From: Prevotella sp. UBA4339
GTDB taxonomy: Bacteria > Bacteroidota > Bacteroidia > Bacteroidales > Bacteroidaceae
Reading direction: 5' to 3'
DNA: 13,628 nt
Assembly: GCA_002393725.1 (NCBI GenBank)
Contig: DGTJ01000117.1
Span: forward strand, 1 to 13,628
Part shown: piece after piece, positions 1 to 6,057 of the stretch
Layout of the letters: each line of letters starts with the position of its first letter
Position numbering within the stretch: the first letter of the stretch is position 1
Position numbers and translations under genes: made by a program
The notes under the pieces: generated by a model
What the model was told of the DNA's origin: nothing
What the model saw: the letters and a program-made list of their open reading frames with translations, nothing else
The model's database searches: none

Positions 1-60
1 CTACCATTAATGCGCGCAATTTCTAGATTTAATGCTCGCAATTTTTTCTATTAATGACCG
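1..60. repeat. Degenerate 22-bp tandem repeat at the left edge
   Basis: Two nearly full copies and one partial copy of a unit beginning TTAATG, followed by a GC-rich core (GCGCGCAA or GCTCGCAA), a T-tract and CTA. Copies begin at about 7, 29 and 51, a period of 22. The third copy loses similarity after TTAATG. The array may continue beyond the left edge. On the minus strand it lies in the transcribed leader of the leftward promoter at 88-118, so it could be part of a 5' UTR or leader region. Seen directly; the function is unknown. Confidence 0.5.
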
Positions 61-78
61 TCTTGTTCCTCCTTTCAT
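7..78 (-). other. Possible 23-codon leader ORF
   Basis: A minus-strand ATG at 78-76 opens a 23-codon frame ending at TAA (9-7). It starts just below the leftward promoter at 88-118 and runs through the 22-bp tandem repeat. An AAGGAGG-like purine run lies inside the first codons rather than upstream of them, which suits a leader for some later start better than a translated peptide. No later ATG in a long open frame is visible before the edge. It may be a leader peptide or simply untranslated leader. Coding status is doubtful. Confidence 0.15.
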
Positions 79-87
79 TTGACACTG

Positions 88-118
88 CAAAGGTATAAGA
101 AATTCGTGTATCTACCAA
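88..118 (-). promoter_or_regulatory. Leftward Bacteroidetes-type promoter
   Basis: On the minus strand, TTGG (118-115) is followed by a 19-nt spacer and TACCTTTG (95-88). This matches the Bacteroidetes primary sigma consensus TTTG-N19-21-TAnnTTTG except for one base in the -33 box. Transcription would begin near 80-83 and leave the window to the left, so a leftward gene probably lies just outside it. The -7 box and the next bases (TACCTTTGCAGT) are identical to those of the rightward promoter at 460-490. Confidence 0.55.
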
Positions 119-193
119 TTTTTTTCGAAAAAAAACACTTAAAAAACACTTCTTGAAAAATCGCCAGTTATTGTGGTAAACATGTCAGCTTAT

Positions 194-375
194 AAATTCA
201 GTAATTCAGTATTCAGTTTTACTATTGCCACCTACTCTTAGACCCTTTACATAGTTATTATATATATAATATATATATTATATATATAATATATAATTAT
301 ATTATACATTATTGTTTTTATACTTCCTCTCCCTATACCCCCCATTTTTAAAACTGAATACTGAATACTGAATTT
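194..375. repeat. Imperfect inverted repeat made of ACTGAAT heptamers around an AT-rich core
   Basis: The left arm (194-220) and right arm (350-375) are reverse complements apart from one extra base in the left arm. The inner 16 bp (204-219 with 351-366) are a perfect match. The right arm is three exact tandem copies of ACTGAAT (353-373); the left arm is its complement, with AATTCAGT at 195-202 and 203-210 and ATTCAGT at 211-217. The 129-bp interior holds a long TA-only palindrome and a pyrimidine-rich stretch. The architecture would suit a miniature inverted-repeat element, an iteron-type protein-binding site, or a large cruciform or RNA hairpin. There is no transposase and no obvious target-site duplication, so the class is unassigned. 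Confidence 0.65.
256..291. repeat. Perfect 36-bp AT-only palindrome
   Basis: Every base from 256 to 291 pairs with its partner around a centre between 273 and 274, and all are A or T. It lies inside the ACTGAAT inverted repeat. Such tracts melt easily and can extrude cruciforms, but low sequence complexity makes palindromy partly expected. Confidence 0.6.
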
Positions 376-459
376 TCGAATACTAAAGTCTGACTATAGC
401 CAAATCTTCAGATCATCTCTGCCCATGTGTCTTTTTTAGTGTTTTTTATGGGGAAAAAC

Positions 460-490
460 TTGGCGGTTACAGGATTAATTCGTACCTTTG
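460..490 (+). promoter_or_regulatory. Promoter of the FolK-like / M64 peptidase pair
   Basis: TTGG (460-463), a 19-nt spacer and TACCTTTG (483-490) form a Bacteroidetes-type promoter. The start would fall near 495-498, giving a leader of about 50 nt before the ATG at 546. No strong Shine-Dalgarno site lies before that ATG, as is common in this phylum. No other good promoter was seen before the second gene, so both genes are probably co-transcribed from here. Confidence 0.6.
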
Positions 491-545
491 CAGTATTAAT
501 CAGAGAGAGACAGAATCGTTTGTCAACAGAGAAATTTAGCGTGTT

Positions 546-929
546 ATGAAACAGAAAGAGCATCACGTAATCATCAGCCTTGCCTCGAACCACAATCAAG
601 AGGCAGCCATGTCAGCAGCGAGAGAACAGCTTACGCAGCTCCTTAGCAATGCATGTTTCACCTCGTCGATATGGACTGACCCAATAGGCCATCCCGAAAA
701 GAACCGGTACAGGGAGAAGTATCTCAACCAGCTCTGCGCGGGAACGACCAACTTTGGCACAGGACTGCTGGAAGAGGTGCTGAAAGAGACTGAGATACGC
801 CTGGGACGAAGACACAACGAGGACGGAATAGTAGTGATAGACCTCGACCTGCTGGAATACGACGGCATGAGGCATCACCTGCGCGACTGGAACAGAAACT
901 ACGTAAAAGACTTAATCAAGGAGATATGA
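546..929 (+). CDS. Short HPPK (FolK)-like protein, possibly catalytically diverged
   Basis: A 127-residue protein resembling 6-hydroxymethyl-7,8-dihydropterin pyrophosphokinase, the folate-pathway enzyme that transfers pyrophosphate from ATP to the pterin. The N-terminus VIISLASN (8-15) matches the family's first strand and its L-GSN turn. Residues 83-103 match the 'E..LGR ... IDLD-LL' region, with D99 and D101 in place of the two metal-binding aspartates. It is shorter than usual (about 160 residues), lacking the normal C-terminal region. The Arg that normally lies three residues before the DLD motif (R92 in E. coli numbering) appears to be Val96, so activity is uncertain. The start is chosen because the frame opens directly into the conserved strand, about 50 nt below the promoter. 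Its stop overlaps the next start as ATGA. The family assignment is from remembered motifs. Confidence 0.7.
   Translation: MKQKEHHVIISLASNHNQEAAMSAAREQLTQLLSNACFTSSIWTDPIGHPEKNRYREKYLNQLCAGTTNFGTGLLEEVLKETEIRLGRRHNEDGIVVIDLDLLEYDGMRHHLRDWNRNYVKDLIKEI
918..923 (+). promoter_or_regulatory. Ribosome binding site inside the FolK-like gene
   Basis: AAGGAG lies in the last codons of the upstream gene, two bases before the ATG at 926. The spacing is unusually tight, but together with the ATGA overlap it suggests translational coupling of the peptidase to the FolK-like gene. Confidence 0.45.
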
Positions 930-2155
930 AGAAGCTACTCATTATAAGCATCTTATCACTAATAGCGACTTGTGTGAATGCACAGGAATTCGGTGAATAT
1001 TTCGAAGACCGCACACTGCGCCTCGACTACACCTTCGCAGGCGACGTCGGCCGCCAGGAGATATACATTGACGAACTGGTAAGCCTGCCCCGATGGTATG
1101 GACGCAAGCATCGGCTGGCAGAGCTGCCACTGAAGGGCAACGGACAGATAACAGTAAGAACGCTGACCGACAAGGAAGTAATCTATCGGCACTCGTTCTC
1201 AAGTCTGTTTCAGGAATGGCTCGCTACCGACGAGGCCAAGCGCGTGAGGAAATCATTCGAGAACGTACTGCTCGTGCCATTCCCCAAAGCTGCCGTAGAG
1301 ATAACAGTGGAGCTGACAGACTATCACGACAAAGTAGTAGCATCATTAGTCCACACCGTTGACCCCAGCGACATCCTGATACGCAATGCTAGCGAGAAGA
1401 CCACTCCATCCACCACACTCCTGCAGGCAGCCGACACCACCCGCTGCATACACGTGGCATACGTGGCAGAAGGATACACTGCCGAAGAAATGGACACCTT
1501 CCTGAATGACTGCAGGATAGCGATGGAAGCCCTCTTCGAGCATGAGCCCTTCAGACAGACAAAAGACAGATTCAACATGATAGCCGTGATGCCCCCTTCG
1601 GCCGAAAGCGGCACAAGCGAACCGGGCAAGGGCATCTGGAAGAACACTCCTCTGGGATCGCACTTCGACACCTTCTACTCCGACAGATACCTGACAACGC
1701 TCCACCTGAAGAAGCTGCACGACGTGCTCGCAGGAACTGCCTATGAGCATATCATCGTGCTCGTAAACACCGACAGATACGGAGGTGGAGGAATCTATAA
1801 CTCCTACAACCTCACATACGCTCACGGCGATAACTTCCGCCCTGTGGTGGTACACGAGTTCGGACATTCTTTCGGAGGACTTGGCGACGAGTATCCCTAT
1901 GGCGACGACGACCCGATGTACTTTGCCGACACAGAGCCCTGGGAGCCAAATCTCACCACGAAAGCCAACTTCACCGGCAAGTGGGAAAAGCTCATAGAGG
2001 AAGGAAAAGCCGGATTAGTAGAGGGAGGCGGATACCTGTCGAAGGGCGTATGGAGAGGCTTTGACAACTGCCGCATGCGCACCAACGAAGAGCCGGAGTT
2101 CTGCCTCGTATGCCAGCAGGCACTGAGAAGACTTATTGATTTCTACACGGAGTAG
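926..2155 (+). CDS. Secreted M64-family (IgA-peptidase-like) zinc metallopeptidase
   Basis: A 409-residue exported protein. Residues 1-19 form a signal peptide (KK, hydrophobic core, NAQ at the end). The N-terminal half (about 25-140) looks like the beta-rich domain that precedes M64 catalytic domains in Bacteroidetes. The catalytic domain begins near 170 (IHVAYVAEGYTAEEM) and carries the zinc motif HEFGHSFGGLGDEY: H310, E311 and H314, with D321/E322 as candidate further ligand. Near the C-terminus, C382-RMR and FCLVC (C393, C396) match the cysteine-rich end seen in M64 peptidases. The founding member cleaves IgA, but most Bacteroidetes homologues have no known substrate. It lacks a lipobox, so it is periplasmic, secreted or surface-associated. 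The ORF overlaps the FolK-like gene by 4 nt and the opposing ATP-grasp gene by 23 nt. The family call is fairly firm; the substrate is unknown. Confidence 0.85.
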   Translation: MKKLLIISILSLIATCVNAQEFGEYFEDRTLRLDYTFAGDVGRQEIYIDELVSLPRWYGRKHRLAELPLKGNGQITVRTLTDKEVIYRHSFSSLFQEWLATDEAKRVRKSFENVLLVPFPKAAVEITVELTDYHDKVVASLVHTVDPSDILIRNASEKTTPSTTLLQAADTTRCIHVAYVAEGYTAEEMDTFLNDCRIAMEALFEHEPFRQTKDRFNMIAVMPPSAESGTSEPGKGIWKNTPLGSHFDTFYSDRYLTTLHLKKLHDVLAGTAYEHIIVLVNTDRYGGGGIYNSYNLTYAHGDNFRPVVVHEFGHSFGGLGDEYPYGDDDPMYFADTEPWEPNLTTKANFTGKWEKLIEEGKAGLVEGGGYLSKGVWRGFDNCRMRTNEEPEFCLVCQQALRRLIDFYTE

Positions 2156-3179
2156 AGACATGCAGCCTGTAAGTACCATCTGAAAAATCTATACGCATCA
2201 CAGAACCGGAAAGACATTGCCTCGAGAGCTCGAGGGCAACATGGCCCATAGTGCGGCGAAGATTGATCTCCACACACGGGTTGAGCAAGAAGCCGGCGCA
2301 TCCGTCACCTCTGACAATCATAAGGTCGACTCCAAGCGCCCCCTTGTACCTGCCCTTATACAGAGGACCAAGACATGAACATATCTTCTCTTTAACTGCA
2401 TCCAGTCTGTCAACTGATATATAGCGACTTATCATCTCAATCTTTTCGCTCTCCGAAGCAAGGATGTTTCCTGTATAAGCACCATTTTTGGTGTCAAAGA
2501 GCGAGAGTCCGAGATAGCTCACCCTACCCTCTCCATCGCTCTCAAACTCCATACCGAAGTCCTTGACCTTGTTGCAATATCTCTCTACCACCACATTCTG
2601 CTGCAGCGATATGACATTACGCACCCAGCTCTCCTGATTCTCATTGATGTCACCATCAAAGAATCTTACACCTCGCCCACTGCTGCTCCAAGGTGCCTTT
2701 ACGACTATTCGGCCATAATCTTCTACAGCCTGCCGCACCGCATCTATCTGATCGGTCATGAATGAGAGCCCTGTGGTGCCGTCCATTTCCAACTCTCGCA
2801 GGAGCATGACGGCATACTTGCGATGCGAGAGTTCACGTATCTCTGCAATCTCATCTACTGAAGGGACTGCCCCGACACCATAACGTTTCAGGAAACTGCG
2901 CAGGGCCAAGTCCCAGCCCCAGGGGCTGACGCTGTCTATATCAAGGCCAGCGAGCATACCCTTGTCGACAAACCTGTCGTAAGAGCGATGCATAAGCCTG
3001 GAATAAGCCTTCCGGGCATCGTCGACATTCTCAACGAGTACATATCCTCCATCAGCCCAGAGAGCAGGCAGGTAGCCCAAGTCGTGACGCATCTTGCGAC
3101 CGGCATGGGGGGCAGTGAAATTGCTAAGGTTGAAAGCCAATGCAATATCGTGTTCAGGGTTAAAAATATGCAGTTTCAT
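2133..3179 (-). CDS. ATP-grasp-like protein of unknown function
   Basis: A 348-residue cytosolic protein with an ATP-grasp look. The lysine strand and glycine-rich loop read IVVKAPWSSSGRGV (158-171, K161). The C-terminal metal-binding part has GALGVDL (280-286, D285) followed by PCVEINLRRTMGH (301-313, E304 and N306). The N-terminus MKLHIFNPEHDIALA is probably a family signature. ATP-grasp enzymes usually join a carboxylate to an amine or thiol through an acyl-phosphate; no substrate can be read here. The frame extends five codons further to a TTG at 3194, but that TTG overlaps a -7-like box and is not preferred; the ATG at 3179 is taken. The 3' end overlaps the M64 peptidase gene by 23 bp, tail to tail. 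It is divergent from the signalling operon, with 109 bp between the starts. Confidence 0.75.
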   Translation of the reverse strand: MKLHIFNPEHDIALAFNLSNFTAPHAGRKMRHDLGYLPALWADGGYVLVENVDDARKAYSRLMHRSYDRFVDKGMLAGLDIDSVSPWGWDLALRSFLKRYGVGAVPSVDEIAEIRELSHRKYAVMLLRELEMDGTTGLSFMTDQIDAVRQAVEDYGRIVVKAPWSSSGRGVRFFDGDINENQESWVRNVISLQQNVVVERYCNKVKDFGMEFESDGEGRVSYLGLSLFDTKNGAYTGNILASESEKIEMISRYISVDRLDAVKEKICSCLGPLYKGRYKGALGVDLMIVRGDGCAGFLLNPCVEINLRRTMGHVALELSRQCLSGSVMRIDFSDGTYRLHVSTPCRNQ

Positions 3180-3191
3180 TTTTTCAGCCTG

Positions 3192-3199
3192 CAAAATTA
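3192..3199 (-). promoter_or_regulatory. Possible -7 box of the ATP-grasp gene
   Basis: On the minus strand TAATTTTG followed by C matches the TAnnTTTG consensus, 12 nt before the ATG at 3179. This predicts a very short leader. The expected -33 position holds G-tract sequence, not TTTG, so the promoter would be weak, regulated, or misread. Confidence 0.35.
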
Positions 3200-3229
3200 A
3201 ACAAAAAAAACTTTTTTCCCCCTTTTTTT

Positions 3230-3260
3230 TTGGTAATCTTATCTTTTTCTATTAATTTTG
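3230..3260 (+). promoter_or_regulatory. Promoter of the five-gene signalling operon
   Basis: TTGG (3230-3233), a 19-nt spacer and TAATTTTG (3253-3260) match the Bacteroidetes promoter. The -33 box is at the end of a long pyrimidine tract (3211-3231). Transcription would begin near 3265-3268, leaving a leader of roughly 20 A-rich bases before the ATG at 3289, without a Shine-Dalgarno site. No comparable promoter was seen in the short gaps further down the operon. Confidence 0.65.
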
Positions 3261-3288
3261 CAAACAATTAACTATAAAAACGAAAAGT

Positions 3289-4452
3289 ATGTCTACAAAA
3301 ATTCTAAGTGTTGACGATGAAATGGATCTCGAGCTTCTTCTGACTCAGTATTTCCGCCGCAAGATCAGACGAGGAGAATATGAGTTCAAATTTGCTCACA
3401 ACGGACTTGAAGCACTAGCAATGCTTCTTAATGAAAAAGACTTCGACATCATACTCAGTGATATCAATATGCCGGAAATGGACGGACTGACACTGCTCAC
3501 TAAGATCAATGAGATGCAGAATCCTGCCATGAAGTGCATCATGGTCTCTGCCTACGGAGACATGGGGAATATCCGTCAGGCAATGAACAACGGAGCCTTC
3601 GACTTTGCCACAAAGCCCATTGACCTCGACGATCTCAGCGTGACTATAGAGAAAGCTATTGAGCAGATAGCTTATATCAAGCAAATGGAGAAAGAGCACA
3701 GCCAGCTGGAGCTGATAAAGGGCGACCTCGCTGTGGCCAGGGAGATACAGCATGCCATATTGCCACGCATCTTCCCTCCATTCCCGGAGAGCGCATCGGA
3801 GATGGATATTGCGGCCTCGATGAATGCTGCCAAGGACGTGGGAGGCGACTTCTACGACTTCTTCCGCATCGATGAAGACAGAATAGGCTTCGCAATAGCC
3901 GACGTCAGCGGAAAGGGCGTGCCTGCGGCTATCTTCATGGCGGTCAGCAGAACGCTGCTGAGGGCTACAGGCATCAAGGGCGCCACTCCTGAGGAATGCC
4001 TCACCTACACCAATCAATTGCTGTCGAAGGAGTCGGTCAACAGCATGTTCGTAACCATGTTCTACGGAATCTACAACATCAAGACCGGTGATATCAACTA
4101 TACTAATGCCGGCCACAACCCTCCATACATCATCAAGAGCAATGGAGACGTCGTAGAGCTGCCTATATCAAAAGATATCATTGCCGGAATATTCGAAGAC
4201 TATACGTTCTCGCCGGCCACCTGCCATCTGGACAAGGGTGACAGCATCTTCCTCTTCACCGACGGAGTCACTGAGGCTATCGACAAATACGAGAAGGAAT
4301 ACGGCGAGGGTCGCCTGATAGCCACCCTTGGGAAACTCTCTGGCAGCAGTTGCCAGCAGATCATCGAAGCTGTAAGGAATGACGTAAGCAGTTTCGTGGG
4401 AGAGGCAGAGCAGAGTGACGATATCACCATGCTGGCCATTAAGAGACTATAG
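3289..4452 (+). CDS. Response regulator fused to SpoIIE/PP2C-type serine phosphatase
   Basis: 387 residues, cytosolic. Residues 1-125 are a receiver domain: acidic pocket D9/D10, phospho-acceptor D58 (DIILSDINMP), switch S87 and conserved K109 in ATKP. A coiled-coil linker (about 121-158, ending in the REIQHAILP motif typical of RsbU-type linkers) leads to a SpoIIE phosphatase domain (about 175-387). Likely metal-binding acids are D187 (VGGDFYD), D205 (ADVSGKG), D325 (FTDGVTEA) and D377/D378 (SDDIT). All key residues of both domains are present. Such proteins dephosphorylate Ser or Thr on STAS-domain anti-anti-sigma factors, with phosphorylation of the receiver controlling activity. It is the first gene of the operon and its only recognisable output protein; the kinase at 8903 is the obvious candidate phosphodonor (inference). 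No STAS protein or anti-sigma kinase lies nearby. Confidence 0.9.
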   Translation: MSTKILSVDDEMDLELLLTQYFRRKIRRGEYEFKFAHNGLEALAMLLNEKDFDIILSDINMPEMDGLTLLTKINEMQNPAMKCIMVSAYGDMGNIRQAMNNGAFDFATKPIDLDDLSVTIEKAIEQIAYIKQMEKEHSQLELIKGDLAVAREIQHAILPRIFPPFPESASEMDIAASMNAAKDVGGDFYDFFRIDEDRIGFAIADVSGKGVPAAIFMAVSRTLLRATGIKGATPEECLTYTNQLLSKESVNSMFVTMFYGIYNIKTGDINYTNAGHNPPYIIKSNGDVVELPISKDIIAGIFEDYTFSPATCHLDKGDSIFLFTDGVTEAIDKYEKEYGEGRLIATLGKLSGSSCQQIIEAVRNDVSSFVGEAEQSDDITMLAIKRL

Positions 4453-4461
4453 AATAAAAAC

Positions 4462-4466
4462 AGGAG
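4462..4466 (+). promoter_or_regulatory. Ribosome binding site deciding a GTG start
   Basis: AGGAG lies 4 nt before the GTG at 4471. The first in-frame ATG (4513) has no such site and would cut into the hydrophobic anchor, so GTG is preferred. Confidence 0.45.
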
Positions 4467-4470
4467 CAGC

Positions 4471-6054
4471 GTGAGGAGTCGGGAAATCATATCGTATAGT
4501 GTCGGCACAGTGATGGCTGTAGCTGCCGGCATAGGCTTCTCCGGATGGTATTCGGAGCATCAGAAAGTAGGTGAGCTGGAGAAACAGATGGAGATGGTCA
4601 GGTTGCAGGAGATGCGCTCTACCGTTGACAGGAGTGTAAGTAAGCAGATGGAAGAGATAGCCAACGAGCAGAGGGAGATCTCCGACGAGAAGCGCGAGGA
4701 AGCCCTGCAGCAGACACGCGTGGCCAACGAGATGCGGCAGCGCTCTGAAATAGAGCGCCTCAATGCCATCGAGGCAGAGATGAATGCATTGGCATCTGAG
4801 AAAAAAGCTGTCGAAGCATCGACCATTGCCGAGAACGAGCGTAAGATTGCCGAGCACCAGAAGATACAGGCAGAGATGTCGAAGAGAGTAGCGGATACAC
4901 TGAGCTACATCGCACTGGGAAGGTCGTTGGGATCAATCTCAACAATACAGTACCAGGCGGGTAATGATGAGATTGCCAACATGCTGAGCTACGCCGCATA
5001 CCTGTATACTTCGCGATATAATGGAGACATCTTCTACCCTGCAGTCTTTCAGTCGCTTATGGAATCCAGCAGAAGCGTCAGCTCCTGGTCGGAGCACACT
5101 GGAGCCATAATGAGTCTGCTGCCTATGCCAAACTCTGACAACAAGATCTTGTCTGTGAGCAACTACGGCGAGATACTGATAAGCGAGAGACAAGGCAACG
5201 ACTTGCACGTCAAGACACTCTTCAAGGACAATCACTACGACTTCCGCGATGTTCACATCGACAAAAGCAGCAACAACATCTATGCCTTAAGCCGCTCAGG
5301 ACATCTGGTGACGATATTCAGCGACTTGAAGACAGTAAAGATCATCCCTTTGGAAAACGCCCTGCACCCGATGCGGCTGCACCCATATGGAGAGAGAAAC
5401 CTCTTGATAATCGGAGAGCAGAGCATCTCGGTGTTTGACATGAAGCGCAACATACTGAACACCACTAAGCAACTGCCATTCAAGGTGACATTGGTAGAGC
5501 GAAAGTCATCGTTGCCACTACTCTTTGACGACAAGGGATATATGCACTTAATAAGCGGACCGGACAAGTTCGAATCAAAGAAATTGCCTGTTCAGGGCAA
5601 GGTGACAGCCTACTGTGAGTCGAAGAACACAGGTGTAGAAGCCTTCGGCATGAGTGACGGAACAATATGGCTGAGCCTAAAGGGCAAATTTCAGAAACTC
5701 GTAGGCCACAGCTCACGCATATCGAAGATGAAACTCAACGGCAGGCGTCTGTACTCCACCAGTTACGACGGAAAGGTGAACCTATGGGTTACTGACAGAG
5801 AAAAGACTGAGCCAATGCAGCTGCTCTCAAACGGTTCGTGGATAATGTACTTCAACTTCGATTCAACAAAGAACACCTTCTGGCTCGGTGACATAAAAGG
5901 AAATCTGAAAGCAGTTAACATCTCTGTGCCCCTGATGCTTGCTGAGGTGAAGAAGCGCATCAAGCGGAACTTCACGAAGGAAGAATGGGATTATTTTATC
6001 GGTCAGAATGTGCCATACGAATCACTCACTGACATTGCAAAGAAAGGAGACTAA
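4471..6054 (+). CDS. Membrane-anchored coiled-coil / WD40-like propeller protein
   Basis: 527 residues from GTG. A short basic N-terminus (R2, R4) precedes a hydrophobic segment at about 6-27. By the positive-inside rule this is a signal anchor placing the rest in the periplasm, but the cytosolic orientation cannot be excluded. Residues 30-145 form a long charged coiled coil rich in E, Q, K and R. Residues 165-200 (ANMLSYAAYLYTSRYNGD) resemble the stretch before the WD40 domain in Bacteroidetes proteins often labelled Hat/HatR-like, and WD-like repeats follow: SWSEHTGAIMSLL near 205-217 and a clearer one at 411-441 ending in YDGKVNLWV. Middle blades are diverged. The tail at 493-519 (RIKRNFTKEEW, then Y..L) matches the 'RNLT-EEW' ending of such proteins. 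No catalytic domain is visible, so it is probably a scaffold. It begins 18 nt after the phosphatase gene. Confidence 0.7.
   Translation: MRSREIISYSVGTVMAVAAGIGFSGWYSEHQKVGELEKQMEMVRLQEMRSTVDRSVSKQMEEIANEQREISDEKREEALQQTRVANEMRQRSEIERLNAIEAEMNALASEKKAVEASTIAENERKIAEHQKIQAEMSKRVADTLSYIALGRSLGSISTIQYQAGNDEIANMLSYAAYLYTSRYNGDIFYPAVFQSLMESSRSVSSWSEHTGAIMSLLPMPNSDNKILSVSNYGEILISERQGNDLHVKTLFKDNHYDFRDVHIDKSSNNIYALSRSGHLVTIFSDLKTVKIIPLENALHPMRLHPYGERNLLIIGEQSISVFDMKRNILNTTKQLPFKVTLVERKSSLPLLFDDKGYMHLISGPDKFESKKLPVQGKVTAYCESKNTGVEAFGMSDGTIWLSLKGKFQKLVGHSSRISKMKLNGRRLYSTSYDGKVNLWVTDREKTEPMQLLSNGSWIMYFNFDSTKNTFWLGDIKGNLKAVNISVPLMLAEVKKRIKRNFTKEEWDYFIGQNVPYESLTDIAKKGD
6043..6049 (+). promoter_or_regulatory. 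Ribosome binding site of the propeller sensor
   Basis: AAAGGAG lies in the last codons of the WD40-like gene, 5 nt before a GTG (6055) and 8 nt before the adjacent ATG (6058). Either codon can start the protein; ATG with the 8-nt spacing is preferred. The choice changes the product by one residue. Confidence 0.45.
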
Positions 6055-6057
6055 GTG

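Noticed and set aside
1..60. CRISPR-like array
   Set aside because: The units are adjacent, about 22 bp, and degenerate, with no unique spacers and no cas genes.
408..599. 63-codon minus-strand frame upstream of the FolK-like gene
   Set aside because: It covers the rightward promoter and the start of that gene, has no ribosome binding site or family features.
1346..1867. 173-codon open frame on the minus strand
   Set aside because: Antisense shadow of the M64 peptidase gene with biased Val/Gly/Cys composition and no start context.
3180..3194. Five-codon upstream extension of the ATP-grasp protein from TTG
   Set aside because: The TTG overlaps a -7-type box, and the conserved-looking N-terminus begins at the ATG at 3179.
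3415..4116. 233-codon open frame on the minus strand
   Set aside because: Antisense to the receiver-phosphatase gene, whose conserved residues make the plus strand certain; no family features.
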